Under the pieces are notes generated by a model. That model worked only from the letters and a program-made list of their open reading frames with translations. It was not told the DNA's origin and ran no database searches. A stretch of 64,000 nt of DNA from Caryophanales bacterium UBA2289 (lineage in GTDB: Bacteria; Bacillota_I; Bacilli_A; Izemoplasmatales; Hujiaoplasmataceae): assembly GCA_002345505.1 (NCBI GenBank), contig DDWJ01000018.1:83151-147150 (forward strand). The letters run 5' to 3'. Both the position numbers and the translations under genes were made by a program. Of this stretch, positions 18,464 to 25,925 are shown piece after piece. Each line of letters begins with the position of its first letter. Positions within the stretch are counted from its first letter, which is position 1.

Positions 18464-19053
18464 AACCAACTGTAAGAATGATTTTATTTGTTTTAGTTAT
18501 GGCAGTGATAACTTCTGGTATATTACTCGGAGTTGAAGCTTTAACTGCAGAAAGAATCCAAAATAATCAAGATGCAAAAATTAAAATCGCCATACTTGAA
18601 TCTCACGGAATTGATTACACTCTAGCTACTATAAACGAAACCTTTGATCAAGAAATTGACATAATTGTTTCTGGCGACTGGACATTCTATGTGAATCCAG
18701 ATACAAACGCAGTTAGCTTTGCGATTTCTGGTGGCGGTGTTTGGGGTCCGATTGAAGGAATTTTGACTTTAGAATCTGATTTCGAAACTATCCTGAGTGT
18801 AAAAATCCTTCAGCAAGAAGAAACTCCAGGTTTAGGTGGAGTAATTGCAGAAAGCCAATATTTAGCAACATTTGTTGGCAAAAAGATGCTTCCACAATTT
18901 GAAATCAATAAAGATACGGCTCCAAATTTGCCAAATGAAATTGATTCAATTGTCGGTGCGACTAACACATCTAAACGATTCCAAGACATTATGAATGATG
19001 ACTATTCACAAGCAAGACTTGCATGGCTTCTTCAAAGCCAGTTAGGAGTGTAG
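18460..19053 (+). CDS. NqrC/RnfG-type FMN-binding subunit
   Basis: A 197-residue subunit with one N-terminal membrane anchor (6-28) and an outside FMN-binding domain. GGGVWGPIEGI (91-101), QQEETPGLGG (118-127) and VGATNTS (165-171) are family motifs; Thr168 should be covalently attached to FMN. That attachment needs a flavin transferase (ApbE), which is not in this window. The start overlaps nqrB (ATGA), indicating coupled translation. It passes electrons between the NqrB and NqrD/E parts of the complex. Confidence 0.92.
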   Translation: MKPTVRMILFVLVMAVITSGILLGVEALTAERIQNNQDAKIKIAILESHGIDYTLATINETFDQEIDIIVSGDWTFYVNPDTNAVSFAISGGGVWGPIEGILTLESDFETILSVKILQQEETPGLGGVIAESQYLATFVGKKMLPQFEINKDTAPNLPNEIDSIVGATNTSKRFQDIMNDDYSQARLAWLLQSQLGV

Positions 19054-19055
19054 CT

Positions 19056-19694
19056 ATGAAACTTATTCGAGTAAAATATAAAAAATGGTTTAATATCTTA
19101 AGAGATGGCATATCAAGAAGTAATCCGATTGTAGTAGCGGTTCTAGGTATTTGTTCAGCTTTAGCTGTTACAAATAAAGTCGAAAATGCAATTGCAATGG
19201 GCTTGGGTGTAACATTCGTTATCATGGCAAGTTCATTAACTATTTCTTTAATGAGAAATATCATTCCACCGCGAGTCAGAATGGTTACTTATATGGTTGT
19301 AATCTCTACCTATGTTATTTCTGTTCAAGCGGTTCTTCAAGCGTTTTTCATGCCAATAGCTGATGCTTTAGGCGCTTATGTAGGACTTATCATCACCAAC
19401 TGTATCGTTATGGGACGTCAAGAAGCATATGCGGTTAAGAATCCTGTAAAATACTCAATTATTGATGGTTTTGCAAGTGGTATGGGTTATACATTCGTTT
19501 TAATTGTTGTAGCTGCTATTCGTGAAATCTTAGCTTTTGGAACAATCCTTAATATGCCTATCATGGCTGTTACTTGGGAAAAATGGGTTGTTATGGCGAT
19601 GGCGCCTGGCGGATTCTTCGTTTTAGGATTAATAATCTGGGGTATGAGAGAATTAATCAAATATTACGAAAATCAGGAGGAACCAACATCATGA
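19056..19694 (+). CDS. NqrD/RnfE-type membrane subunit
   Basis: A 212-residue membrane subunit (six segments) with the NqrD/RnfE pattern: NPIVVAVLGICSALAVTNKVENA, an LITNCIVMGRQEAYA-type half-repeat with its conserved Cys (ITNCIVMGR), and a C-terminal GFFVLGLIIWG helix. Together with NqrE it holds a membrane 2Fe-2S centre in known complexes. ATG 19056 follows AGGAGTGTAGCT; an upstream in-frame start at 19023 would overlap nqrC and is rejected. Ends in TGA, 43 bp before the next start. Confidence 0.92.
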   Translation: MKLIRVKYKKWFNILRDGISRSNPIVVAVLGICSALAVTNKVENAIAMGLGVTFVIMASSLTISLMRNIIPPRVRMVTYMVVISTYVISVQAVLQAFFMPIADALGAYVGLIITNCIVMGRQEAYAVKNPVKYSIIDGFASGMGYTFVLIVVAAIREILAFGTILNMPIMAVTWEKWVVMAMAPGGFFVLGLIIWGMRELIKYYENQEEPTS

Positions 19695-19737
19695 TTTATA
19701 GATTAAATATCATTAAGAATTGGAGAGGGGAAATATT

Positions 19738-20319
19738 ATGAAAGATATCTTTGAAATTATTATTTCATCTTTAACTAATCAAAATATCGCTTTAGTCTAT
19801 ATTCTAGGTATGTGTCCACTGATTGCCATATCTACAAACGTTAAAAATGCTAAAGGAATGGGAATCGCTGTTGTTTTCGTTGTAACATTGACGGGAATTA
19901 TTAACTGGCCAATCTATGCTTTATTAAAAGCGACTGAAACAACAAATCTTAGTTTACTCGTTTTCATCATCACAATTGCTGCAACTGTTCAGTTCCTAGA
20001 AATGTTTTTAGCTAAATTCTTACCTAAACTTTATAGTAGTTTTGGTATCTACTTACCTCTAATTACTGTAAACTGCGTAGTTTTAGCCGTATCATTATTC
20101 TTTGTTAACAGAGATTACAATTTCGTGCAAACAGCTGCCTTCTCATTCGGTTCTTCTTTAGGTTGGATGTTGGCTATAGTCTTGTTAGCGGGAATCAGAC
20201 AAAAACTTTCAAAATACGCAAATCTACCAAGAGGCTTATCTGGTAAAGCTATTGCTTTTATCTTACTTGGAATTTTATCACTAGCATTCATTGGCTTTAC
20301 TGGCTTGTCATTATTTTAA
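19738..20319 (+). CDS. NqrE/RnfA-type membrane subunit
   Basis: A 193-residue six-segment membrane subunit homologous to the preceding gene, inserted in opposite topology in known complexes. CPLIAISTNVKNAKGMG near the N-terminus and LITVNCVVLAVSLFF in the middle each supply a conserved Cys (MC-PLI and VNCVV) for the shared iron-sulfur centre. ATG 19738 follows GAGAGGGGAAATATT, so the six-residue longer reading is not used. Fourth gene of the operon. Confidence 0.92.
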   Translation: MKDIFEIIISSLTNQNIALVYILGMCPLIAISTNVKNAKGMGIAVVFVVTLTGIINWPIYALLKATETTNLSLLVFIITIAATVQFLEMFLAKFLPKLYSSFGIYLPLITVNCVVLAVSLFFVNRDYNFVQTAAFSFGSSLGWMLAIVLLAGIRQKLSKYANLPRGLSGKAIAFILLGILSLAFIGFTGLSLF

Positions 20320-20331
20320 GGGGGATTGAGT

Positions 20332-21432
20332 ATGAATTTATTCTTAGCAGTAAATATTTATATACCAATCATAATTGTCGGATTATTGATGACAATTACC
20401 GTTTTGTTAATCCTCGCCGGCATGCTTTTAGGTGGAAATAAAGAAAAAACCTTAACGATCAATAACGATAAAGTTATTCATGTTAAGGGTGAAGATTCTT
20501 TACTTAATATCTTATCGAACAATAAAATATTTATTCCTTCAGCTTGCGGTGGAAAAGCAACTTGCGGATTTTGCAAAGTGCAAGTATTAGAAGGTGGTGG
20601 AGAGGTTAAACCAATGGAATTACCGTTTCTTTCACCACAAGAAAAAAAGGATAATGTAAGATTATCTTGTCAAGTAAAAGTAAATGAAGATATTAAAATA
20701 TCAATTCCAGAATCTCTACTTTACGCAAAAGAGTATACTTGTGAAGTAACAAATATTGACGATTTAACTTATGATATCAAATTAGTAAGATTCAAGTTTA
20801 TCAATCCTCAAACCATGGAGTTCAAACCTGGTCAATATGCGCAATTGAAAGTTCCAGGAATTGATATAATTAGAGCTTACTCAATCGCTTCAAATCCTAA
20901 AATAACTCATGAAATTGAATTAATCATAAGAATGGTTCCTAAAGGTAAAGCCACCACATTCGTGCATAGAGCTTTAGAATTAGGTGATAAAGTAATTGTT
21001 ACCGGGCCTTATGGAAGTTTCTATTTAAGAGAAGATTCAAACAGAGATATCGTATGTATCGCTGGTGGTTCAGGTAAAGCTCCAATCAGATCAATTTTAT
21101 ATTTCCTTAAAGATCAAGGAATGCCAAGAAAGGTTAAATACTTCTTCGGTGCGCGTTCAAAGAGAGATTTATACTATACTGACGAATTCGTTGAACTAGC
21201 AAAAGAATTTCCTAATTTTGAATACATACCAGCCCTTTCAGATCCGCTTCCTGAAGACAACTGGGAAGGTGATATTGGATTAATCACAGATGTAGTTGAT
21301 CGACACTGCGGAGATTTAAGTGATTCTGAAGCTTATCTTTGTGGTTCTCCAGGAATGATTAATGCTTGTATTAAAGTTTTAAATAAACACGATATTAAAG
21401 AAAGCAATGTTTTCTACGATAAGTTTTCTTAG
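20332..21432 (+). CDS. nqrF: NqrF-type NADH-oxidising subunit
   Basis: A 366-residue electron-input subunit: one N-terminal membrane helix (8-32); a plant-type 2Fe-2S domain with Cys72, Cys78, Cys81 and Cys113; and a ferredoxin-reductase module with FAD motif RAYSIAS, then GGSGKAPIRS and YLCGSPGM for NADH. This identifies the cluster as NQR-type rather than RNF, because RNF feeds electrons through RnfB/RnfC instead. ATG 20332 follows AAGGGGGATTGAGT. Terminator follows at once. No nqrA is present on either side. Confidence 0.93.
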   Translation: MNLFLAVNIYIPIIIVGLLMTITVLLILAGMLLGGNKEKTLTINNDKVIHVKGEDSLLNILSNNKIFIPSACGGKATCGFCKVQVLEGGGEVKPMELPFLSPQEKKDNVRLSCQVKVNEDIKISIPESLLYAKEYTCEVTNIDDLTYDIKLVRFKFINPQTMEFKPGQYAQLKVPGIDIIRAYSIASNPKITHEIELIIRMVPKGKATTFVHRALELGDKVIVTGPYGSFYLREDSNRDIVCIAGGSGKAPIRSILYFLKDQGMPRKVKYFFGARSKRDLYYTDEFVELAKEFPNFEYIPALSDPLPEDNWEGDIGLITDVVDRHCGDLSDSEAYLCGSPGMINACIKVLNKHDIKESNVFYDKFS

Positions 21433-21441
21433 TATTTTAAT

Positions 21442-21482
21442 AAATACCCTTAAAGATTATTATCTCTTCAGGGTATTTTTAT
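21442..21482 (+). terminator. Terminator of the nqr-like operon
   Basis: A 9-bp stem (21442-21450 with 21470-21478) around a long AT-rich loop, followed by TTTTTATTTT. Confidence 0.75.
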
Positions 21483-21604
21483 TTTCATAAATTGCTTTGA
21501 TAATAAGATGAAAAATATTAAACTTATTGAAGCATAGAAGCCTTTAGCGTGATATAATTATAACAATTACTTCGTTTAAGACATAATTTCAGGAGCAAAT
21601 AAGC

Positions 21605-22216
21605 GTGAGAAAAAGAATTCTTTATCCTCTAATAACTGGCTTGATATTATTAATCATCCACTTCTTAATCCAACCATACCTCTTTAATCTTTATATCCAA
21701 ACTAGCCTAACTTTATTTCAATATCGATTAATTTATTTATCTATAAATTTATTAGTCATCGTTCTTTTAGCAGTAATACTGCTTTTGGAAGGAAAAGTAG
21801 TTATTGGAGTAAGAGAGGTTTCTGCTTTAGTTGTTCTAAATGTCGTTATGGACATTATAAGAATGTATATCTATCCTACTCTAGCAATAAAAGAAAACTT
21901 AGTAACTTTTTTTGCCGGTGTAATCATATTCGCATTTGGATTGATTGCGATTAAGTCAGCTTTATACAAAAAGGGTGCAGGATTTATTTTCTTATTACTA
22001 GGTATATTTTACCTATTACGATTTCCAGTATTCATTGATGTATTATTCTATATAAACACTAAGATGCATCAAGCAGTTTTAGCTGCTGAAAAGTATTTTA
22101 ATGGCACGGTAAATCTTAACTATATAACGATAATTTTACTACTGCTAGCACTGGATAGAATTCTTCAAAACAATGTCGAGATGAACCGATATCCTGACAA
22201 AAAATTATCAGCATAA
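21605..22216 (+). CDS. Hypothetical membrane protein
   Basis: A 203-residue integral membrane protein with about six hydrophobic segments and a basic C-terminus; family not recognised. GTG 21605 is preceded by CAGGAG with a 9-nt spacer. It follows the nqr-like operon on the same strand but after a terminator, with 170 bp between, so cotranscription is not implied. A shared bidirectional terminator follows. A role with the neighbouring Na+ pump cannot be excluded but has no direct support. Confidence 0.7.
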   Translation: MRKRILYPLITGLILLIIHFLIQPYLFNLYIQTSLTLFQYRLIYLSINLLVIVLLAVILLLEGKVVIGVREVSALVVLNVVMDIIRMYIYPTLAIKENLVTFFAGVIIFAFGLIAIKSALYKKGAGFIFLLLGIFYLLRFPVFIDVLFYINTKMHQAVLAAEKYFNGTVNLNYITIILLLLALDRILQNNVEMNRYPDKKLSA

Positions 22217-22260
22217 AAAATAACAATCAACCATTTCAAATTGGTTGATTGTTTTGTTTT
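22216..22260. terminator. Bidirectional terminator overlapping a coding end
   Basis: A 12-bp stem (22222-22233 with 22242-22253) flanked by A- and T-runs on both sides. The minus-strand gene ends inside it: the TGA is in the loop and the last residues QNNQPI are encoded by one stem arm. The arm sequence nearly equals that of the terminator at 14288. Confidence 0.85.
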
Positions 22261-23240
22261 TGCAAATAAACTGCAATTAAATTATCATAAGCTGCTTCAA
22301 AATCATCGCTAACAACTTGCTTATCCTTGTTGACTTCATAATATTTTATTACATCGTCTACCACATCTTCATAACGAATCTTTGATGAGTATTCTTTACT
22401 GATTGATTTGATTTTTGAATTATCGAATATAGCACTCCAAGATTTATCACCCAGTAAAGAACCTTCCAACTCCGGCATCATAGAGATAATAAAATCGCTT
22501 GGAATGTGAATTATCTTCGCTTCTACTCCCAAAGCTTTAGCAGTAATTTCAGTTAACATGTCCCAAGTATAAAATTTTTCACTGGTAATATGAAATACTT
22601 CATTATAAGCTTTTTCATTACCAAATAAGTAAACAAAACTATTAGCAAAATCCTTAGCATGAGTAATAGTCCAAACATTAGTTCCATCTCCAGGAATTAT
22701 AACTGGTTTTCCTTCAATTAACCTTTTTAGATGAGCATATTCGAAAAGCCACCTTGTAACTGGAGCCATAATCATTCTTGAATCATAAGTATGCGATGGT
22801 CTAACAATGGTTATAGCTAAACTATCAACAGTTCTTAAAAATTCTTCACATTCTATTTTATCGCGACTATATTCCCAATAAGGATTAACTAAAGGCGTTT
22901 CTTCGGTTATAGGGTAATCAATTACAGGCTTTTGATAAGCACTAGCGCTACTTATAAAGATATATTGTTTAGTTTTCCCTGTAAACAATCTTATATCTCT
23001 TTCGACTTGATGTCTTTTAAAACCTACAAACTGTACAACAACATCAAAATAATAATTCTTTAATTGTTCATGCGTTTTAAACTCATCATTTATATCGCCG
23101 ACAATAACCTTGACTCCCTTTGGTAGTTTGTGATTATGAAACCCACGATTTAATAATGTAACATCGTATCCCATTGCTATTGATTTTTTAACAACTTCAG
23201 TACTTATAGTGCCTGTCCCACCGATAATTAGTATTTTCAT
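22236..23240 (-). CDS. NAD-dependent epimerase/dehydratase family protein
   Basis: A 334-residue extended short-chain dehydrogenase/reductase. The Rossmann motif GGTGTIS is at residues 7-13, followed by VTLLNRG and an atypical SSASAYQKP region where the usual YxxxK is replaced by Y..K text further on (EYSRDKIECE). Such proteins act on nucleotide sugars or bind RNA-like ligands (the CSP41 type); the substrate is unknown. ATG 23240 follows TAGGAGAGTGAAA, so the 13-residue extension is rejected. The stop lies in the terminator loop. Confidence 0.85.
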   Translation of the reverse strand: MKILIIGGTGTISTEVVKKSIAMGYDVTLLNRGFHNHKLPKGVKVIVGDINDEFKTHEQLKNYYFDVVVQFVGFKRHQVERDIRLFTGKTKQYIFISSASAYQKPVIDYPITEETPLVNPYWEYSRDKIECEEFLRTVDSLAITIVRPSHTYDSRMIMAPVTRWLFEYAHLKRLIEGKPVIIPGDGTNVWTITHAKDFANSFVYLFGNEKAYNEVFHITSEKFYTWDMLTEITAKALGVEAKIIHIPSDFIISMMPELEGSLLGDKSWSAIFDNSKIKSISKEYSSKIRYEDVVDDVIKYYEVNKDKQVVSDDFEAAYDNLIAVYLQKQNNQPI

Positions 23241-23281
23241 TTTCACTCTCCTAAACCAAATAAAACTAGATTCATACAATA

Positions 23282-23785
23282 TTAAAGTTTTTTACTCATT
23301 AAACTTAAACTATAGTAATTATTATCAACTTTAATAGTATCAGGTTCGATACCATAGTTAACAAAACCAAATCTTTGATAAAGTTCAATTGCATTAGTGT
23401 TAGAATCGACAACACTCAAATTTAATCGTTCTACACCGTTGATTTTAGCTATGTTCTCCGCATATTTAAGCAAATCATATGCAATGCCTTGATTTCTATA
23501 AGAAGGTTTGACATACAAGGAGTTAATTGTTGCTACATGCTTCATTTTACTTCTGACATTTAAAACCAAAACAATTATAGCCACAATCTCTTCTTCAATA
23601 TATGCCCCAATGGTATGAACGTTTTTCTTGGATAATCTATCCATCCAAAATTCATCATTAAATAATGATTCTTCTTCATAACTAGAACCAAAACTTTCTT
23701 TATTATCAAGCAACAACTCTAAGCGAATTTTTTTGTAATCTAAGTAATTATTGTTATCTAGTTTCTTTATGTCGTGATTCTTCAT
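23282..23785 (-). CDS. GNAT-family N-acetyltransferase
   Basis: A 167-residue GNAT acetyltransferase with the acetyl-CoA loop SLYVKPSYRNQGIAYDLL (about 90-107) and the C-terminal VDSNTNAIELYQRFGFVNYG motif. N-terminal KIRLELLLDNKESFGSSYEEE resembles ribosomal-protein or small-molecule acetyltransferases of this type. The substrate is not predictable. The ribosome site (ATTGGTAAGAAC) is weak. It is followed 41 bp later by the epimerase gene on the same strand. Confidence 0.88.
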   Translation of the reverse strand: MKNHDIKKLDNNNYLDYKKIRLELLLDNKESFGSSYEEESLFNDEFWMDRLSKKNVHTIGAYIEEEIVAIIVLVLNVRSKMKHVATINSLYVKPSYRNQGIAYDLLKYAENIAKINGVERLNLSVVDSNTNAIELYQRFGFVNYGIEPDTIKVDNNYYSLSLMSKKL

Positions 23786-23866
23786 GTTCTTACCAATTAA
23801 TTATATCAATTATAGATAATAATTATTTCCTTTCAAACAACTTCATTGATAATGCTCATAAATCGC

Positions 23867-24871
23867 TTATAGTAAATCTTCTACAATGAGCTTTTCTAAA
23901 TTATTAAAACATTCATGAAATGTAAACTTATCATTTACGTTACTTAAAACAATCAACTGAATATCTCTGTCAATTATCATATTTTGAGCGAAGACTCCCG
24001 GTCCATTACCAGGGTGATAGATACTGCTATGAGTTATATTATTTTTTTCGAATATTGTGCTAACAAGCCCATAACTATAGCCGCCATCTTTAGATATTGG
24101 AGTATGAATTTGAAACATTAGATCTTGATATTTTCTTGAAACAAGTTTATTTTCAATCAAGCCTCTGCCCCACATAAATAAATCCTTAGCCGTGGAATAC
24201 ATTCCTCCGGCTCCGCTAGCTTTTCTCATGTCATATTCAATAGCTTGAACTATCATGTTATCTTTAAAATCATAAAGTGATACAAAATTAGGAATATCTA
24301 AATGTAAGAAATGAAATCCCGAATCCTTCATATTTAAAGGTTTGAAAATATTATTTTGTAAATACTGATGATATGGAACTTTTGATACCGATTCGATTAT
24401 ATGAGTCAAAATAAAAAATCCGCTAGATGAATATTCAAATCTCTCTCCAGGTACAAAATTTAGCGGTTTTGTAAGAATTATCTCTTTGACCATTTTCTCG
24501 TGGAAATTTTCACTTGCTAGTAAATCATCATAATTACCTAAAGCATCAAAATTAGGAATTCCTGAACTGTTTGATAAAAGATGATGTATTGTAACAACAT
24601 GATTATAATTTACTCCATCAACAAACTTATCAATTGTATCTTCTAATTTCAAAAGACCTTTATCTACTAATTGCAAAATACTTAAGGCAGTAAACTGTTT
24701 TGTGATTGAACCAATACGAAAAACCGAATCATTAACAAAGGGTATTTTTTCCTCAAGATTTGAGTACCCAAAACTGCCTTGAAACAGAATCTCTTCTCCT
24801 TTTGCAATAAGCACATTGCCATTAATTTTTGAATTTTCACAAACTTGTGAAACTTTATCCACAAATAACAT
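23867..24871 (-). CDS. Serine hydrolase of the beta-lactamase/penicillin-binding family
   Basis: A 334-residue beta-lactamase-fold (class C-like) hydrolase without signal peptide. The nucleophile motif S-x-x-K is SITK at 55-58, the Tyr motif is YSS near 146, and the third motif is HPGNG near 287. Family members are esterases, D-amino-acid peptidases or cell-wall hydrolases. The lack of an export signal suggests an intracellular esterase or peptidase. AGGAGTTAATT precedes ATG. It is the third gene in the GH3 - ROK-like - hydrolase set, 72 bp after the kinase gene. Confidence 0.87.
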   Translation of the reverse strand: MLFVDKVSQVCENSKINGNVLIAKGEEILFQGSFGYSNLEEKIPFVNDSVFRIGSITKQFTALSILQLVDKGLLKLEDTIDKFVDGVNYNHVVTIHHLLSNSSGIPNFDALGNYDDLLASENFHEKMVKEIILTKPLNFVPGERFEYSSSGFFILTHIIESVSKVPYHQYLQNNIFKPLNMKDSGFHFLHLDIPNFVSLYDFKDNMIVQAIEYDMRKASGAGGMYSTAKDLFMWGRGLIENKLVSRKYQDLMFQIHTPISKDGGYSYGLVSTIFEKNNITHSSIYHPGNGPGVFAQNMIIDRDIQLIVLSNVNDKFTFHECFNNLEKLIVEDLL

Positions 24872-24943
24872 AATTAACTCCTTTTATATTTCTATTACAA
24901 ATCAAAAACTATAAAAGAATAATCTAAGAATCTCTTCATAGTC

Positions 24944-25897
24944 TCAATCAAAATAACAAACTCCAAATGCAGTACCAAGAGAAATTAACATTGCATTTTC
25001 TTTTTCTTTGATTGAATATCCCATTGCGGTTGTATCGTGATATAACTTAACTTTGATTTCCTTTTTCAATATCTCTGACAATTTCTCTCTTAAAAACTCC
25101 TCATAATCCGGTCTGAAATAATATAGCACACCATAATACCAAGGGGCCGGATCTATAACTCCATTATTAACATAATTAGATATTGCCATATTGATTTCAG
25201 TTATATCAGGGTTACTCTTTAATTGATTCAATAATACATCCAAAATAAAATTATTACAATTACTTGCATATAATTTTAGATCCTCTTGTTTACTTATGGA
25301 TACAGTAATAGGATCTTTTATGATTAACTCTTTATTTCGATAAACCCCGTTTTTTACATTTGTTTGTCCAAAATCGTATACAAGAGAGTTATTAGTAATA
25401 ACCTTTGTCAATCCTTCTAAAGCTAAGTTTGAAGATTCGGTAATAAAAATAACTTCCTTGTTAAAACAATTTTTGCTAAAGTAATCTTCAAGAGCTTTTT
25501 CAAATATTAAAGAAAACTCTTTAGTCAAAAGCCCACCAGCAATGTATATTCGCTTAATACTCTTTAAATAATCCCAATCTTCTTTTGAGTAATCTTTTCT
25601 ATGATTCATTTGTTCTATTGAAGGATTTTCAAAGATATATAAAATTTCAGCTAATCTTAAGCCAAACTTATAAATTATCTCTTCAACAACTTTCGAATCG
25701 CTTGTCTTAAGTTTTAGGATATCATTTGCCTGTTTTAAAATGTTTAAGTCATTATTAAAATAAAGTCTAGTATTGCTTTTCAATTCATTAATAATTTGTT
25801 TTGGGCTGAAGTAATCATAAGCAGCTACTCCATTTATCATATGTCTATTTATACTTCCTTTTGAAGAAGCACAACGATTTATATTTAAACTATTCAT
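24944..25897 (-). CDS. ROK-like sugar kinase with apparently permuted motif order
   Basis: A 317-residue protein with ASKHA/ROK kinase motifs in an unusual order. The adenosine-type motif RIYIAGGLL is at 117-124, the phosphate-1 motif VYDFGQTNVKNGV at 173-185, the catalytic-Asp motif HDTTA at 287-291, and the phosphate-2 motif SLGTAFG at 307-313, four residues from the end. In ordinary ROK kinases phosphate-1 is at the N-terminus and the adenosine motif near the C-terminus. Here the C-terminal half seems to precede the N-terminal half. It sits 28 bp after a GH3 glucosidase gene, so phosphorylation of the released glucose is a natural role. The ribosome site is weak. Confidence 0.65.
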   Translation of the reverse strand: MNSLNINRCASSKGSINRHMINGVAAYDYFSPKQIINELKSNTRLYFNNDLNILKQANDILKLKTSDSKVVEEIIYKFGLRLAEILYIFENPSIEQMNHRKDYSKEDWDYLKSIKRIYIAGGLLTKEFSLIFEKALEDYFSKNCFNKEVIFITESSNLALEGLTKVITNNSLVYDFGQTNVKNGVYRNKELIIKDPITVSISKQEDLKLYASNCNNFILDVLLNQLKSNPDITEINMAISNYVNNGVIDPAPWYYGVLYYFRPDYEEFLREKLSEILKKEIKVKLYHDTTAMGYSIKEKENAMLISLGTAFGVCYFD

Positions 25898-25925
25898 AAA
25901 AAATCAAATTAAGAAAAACTTAATC

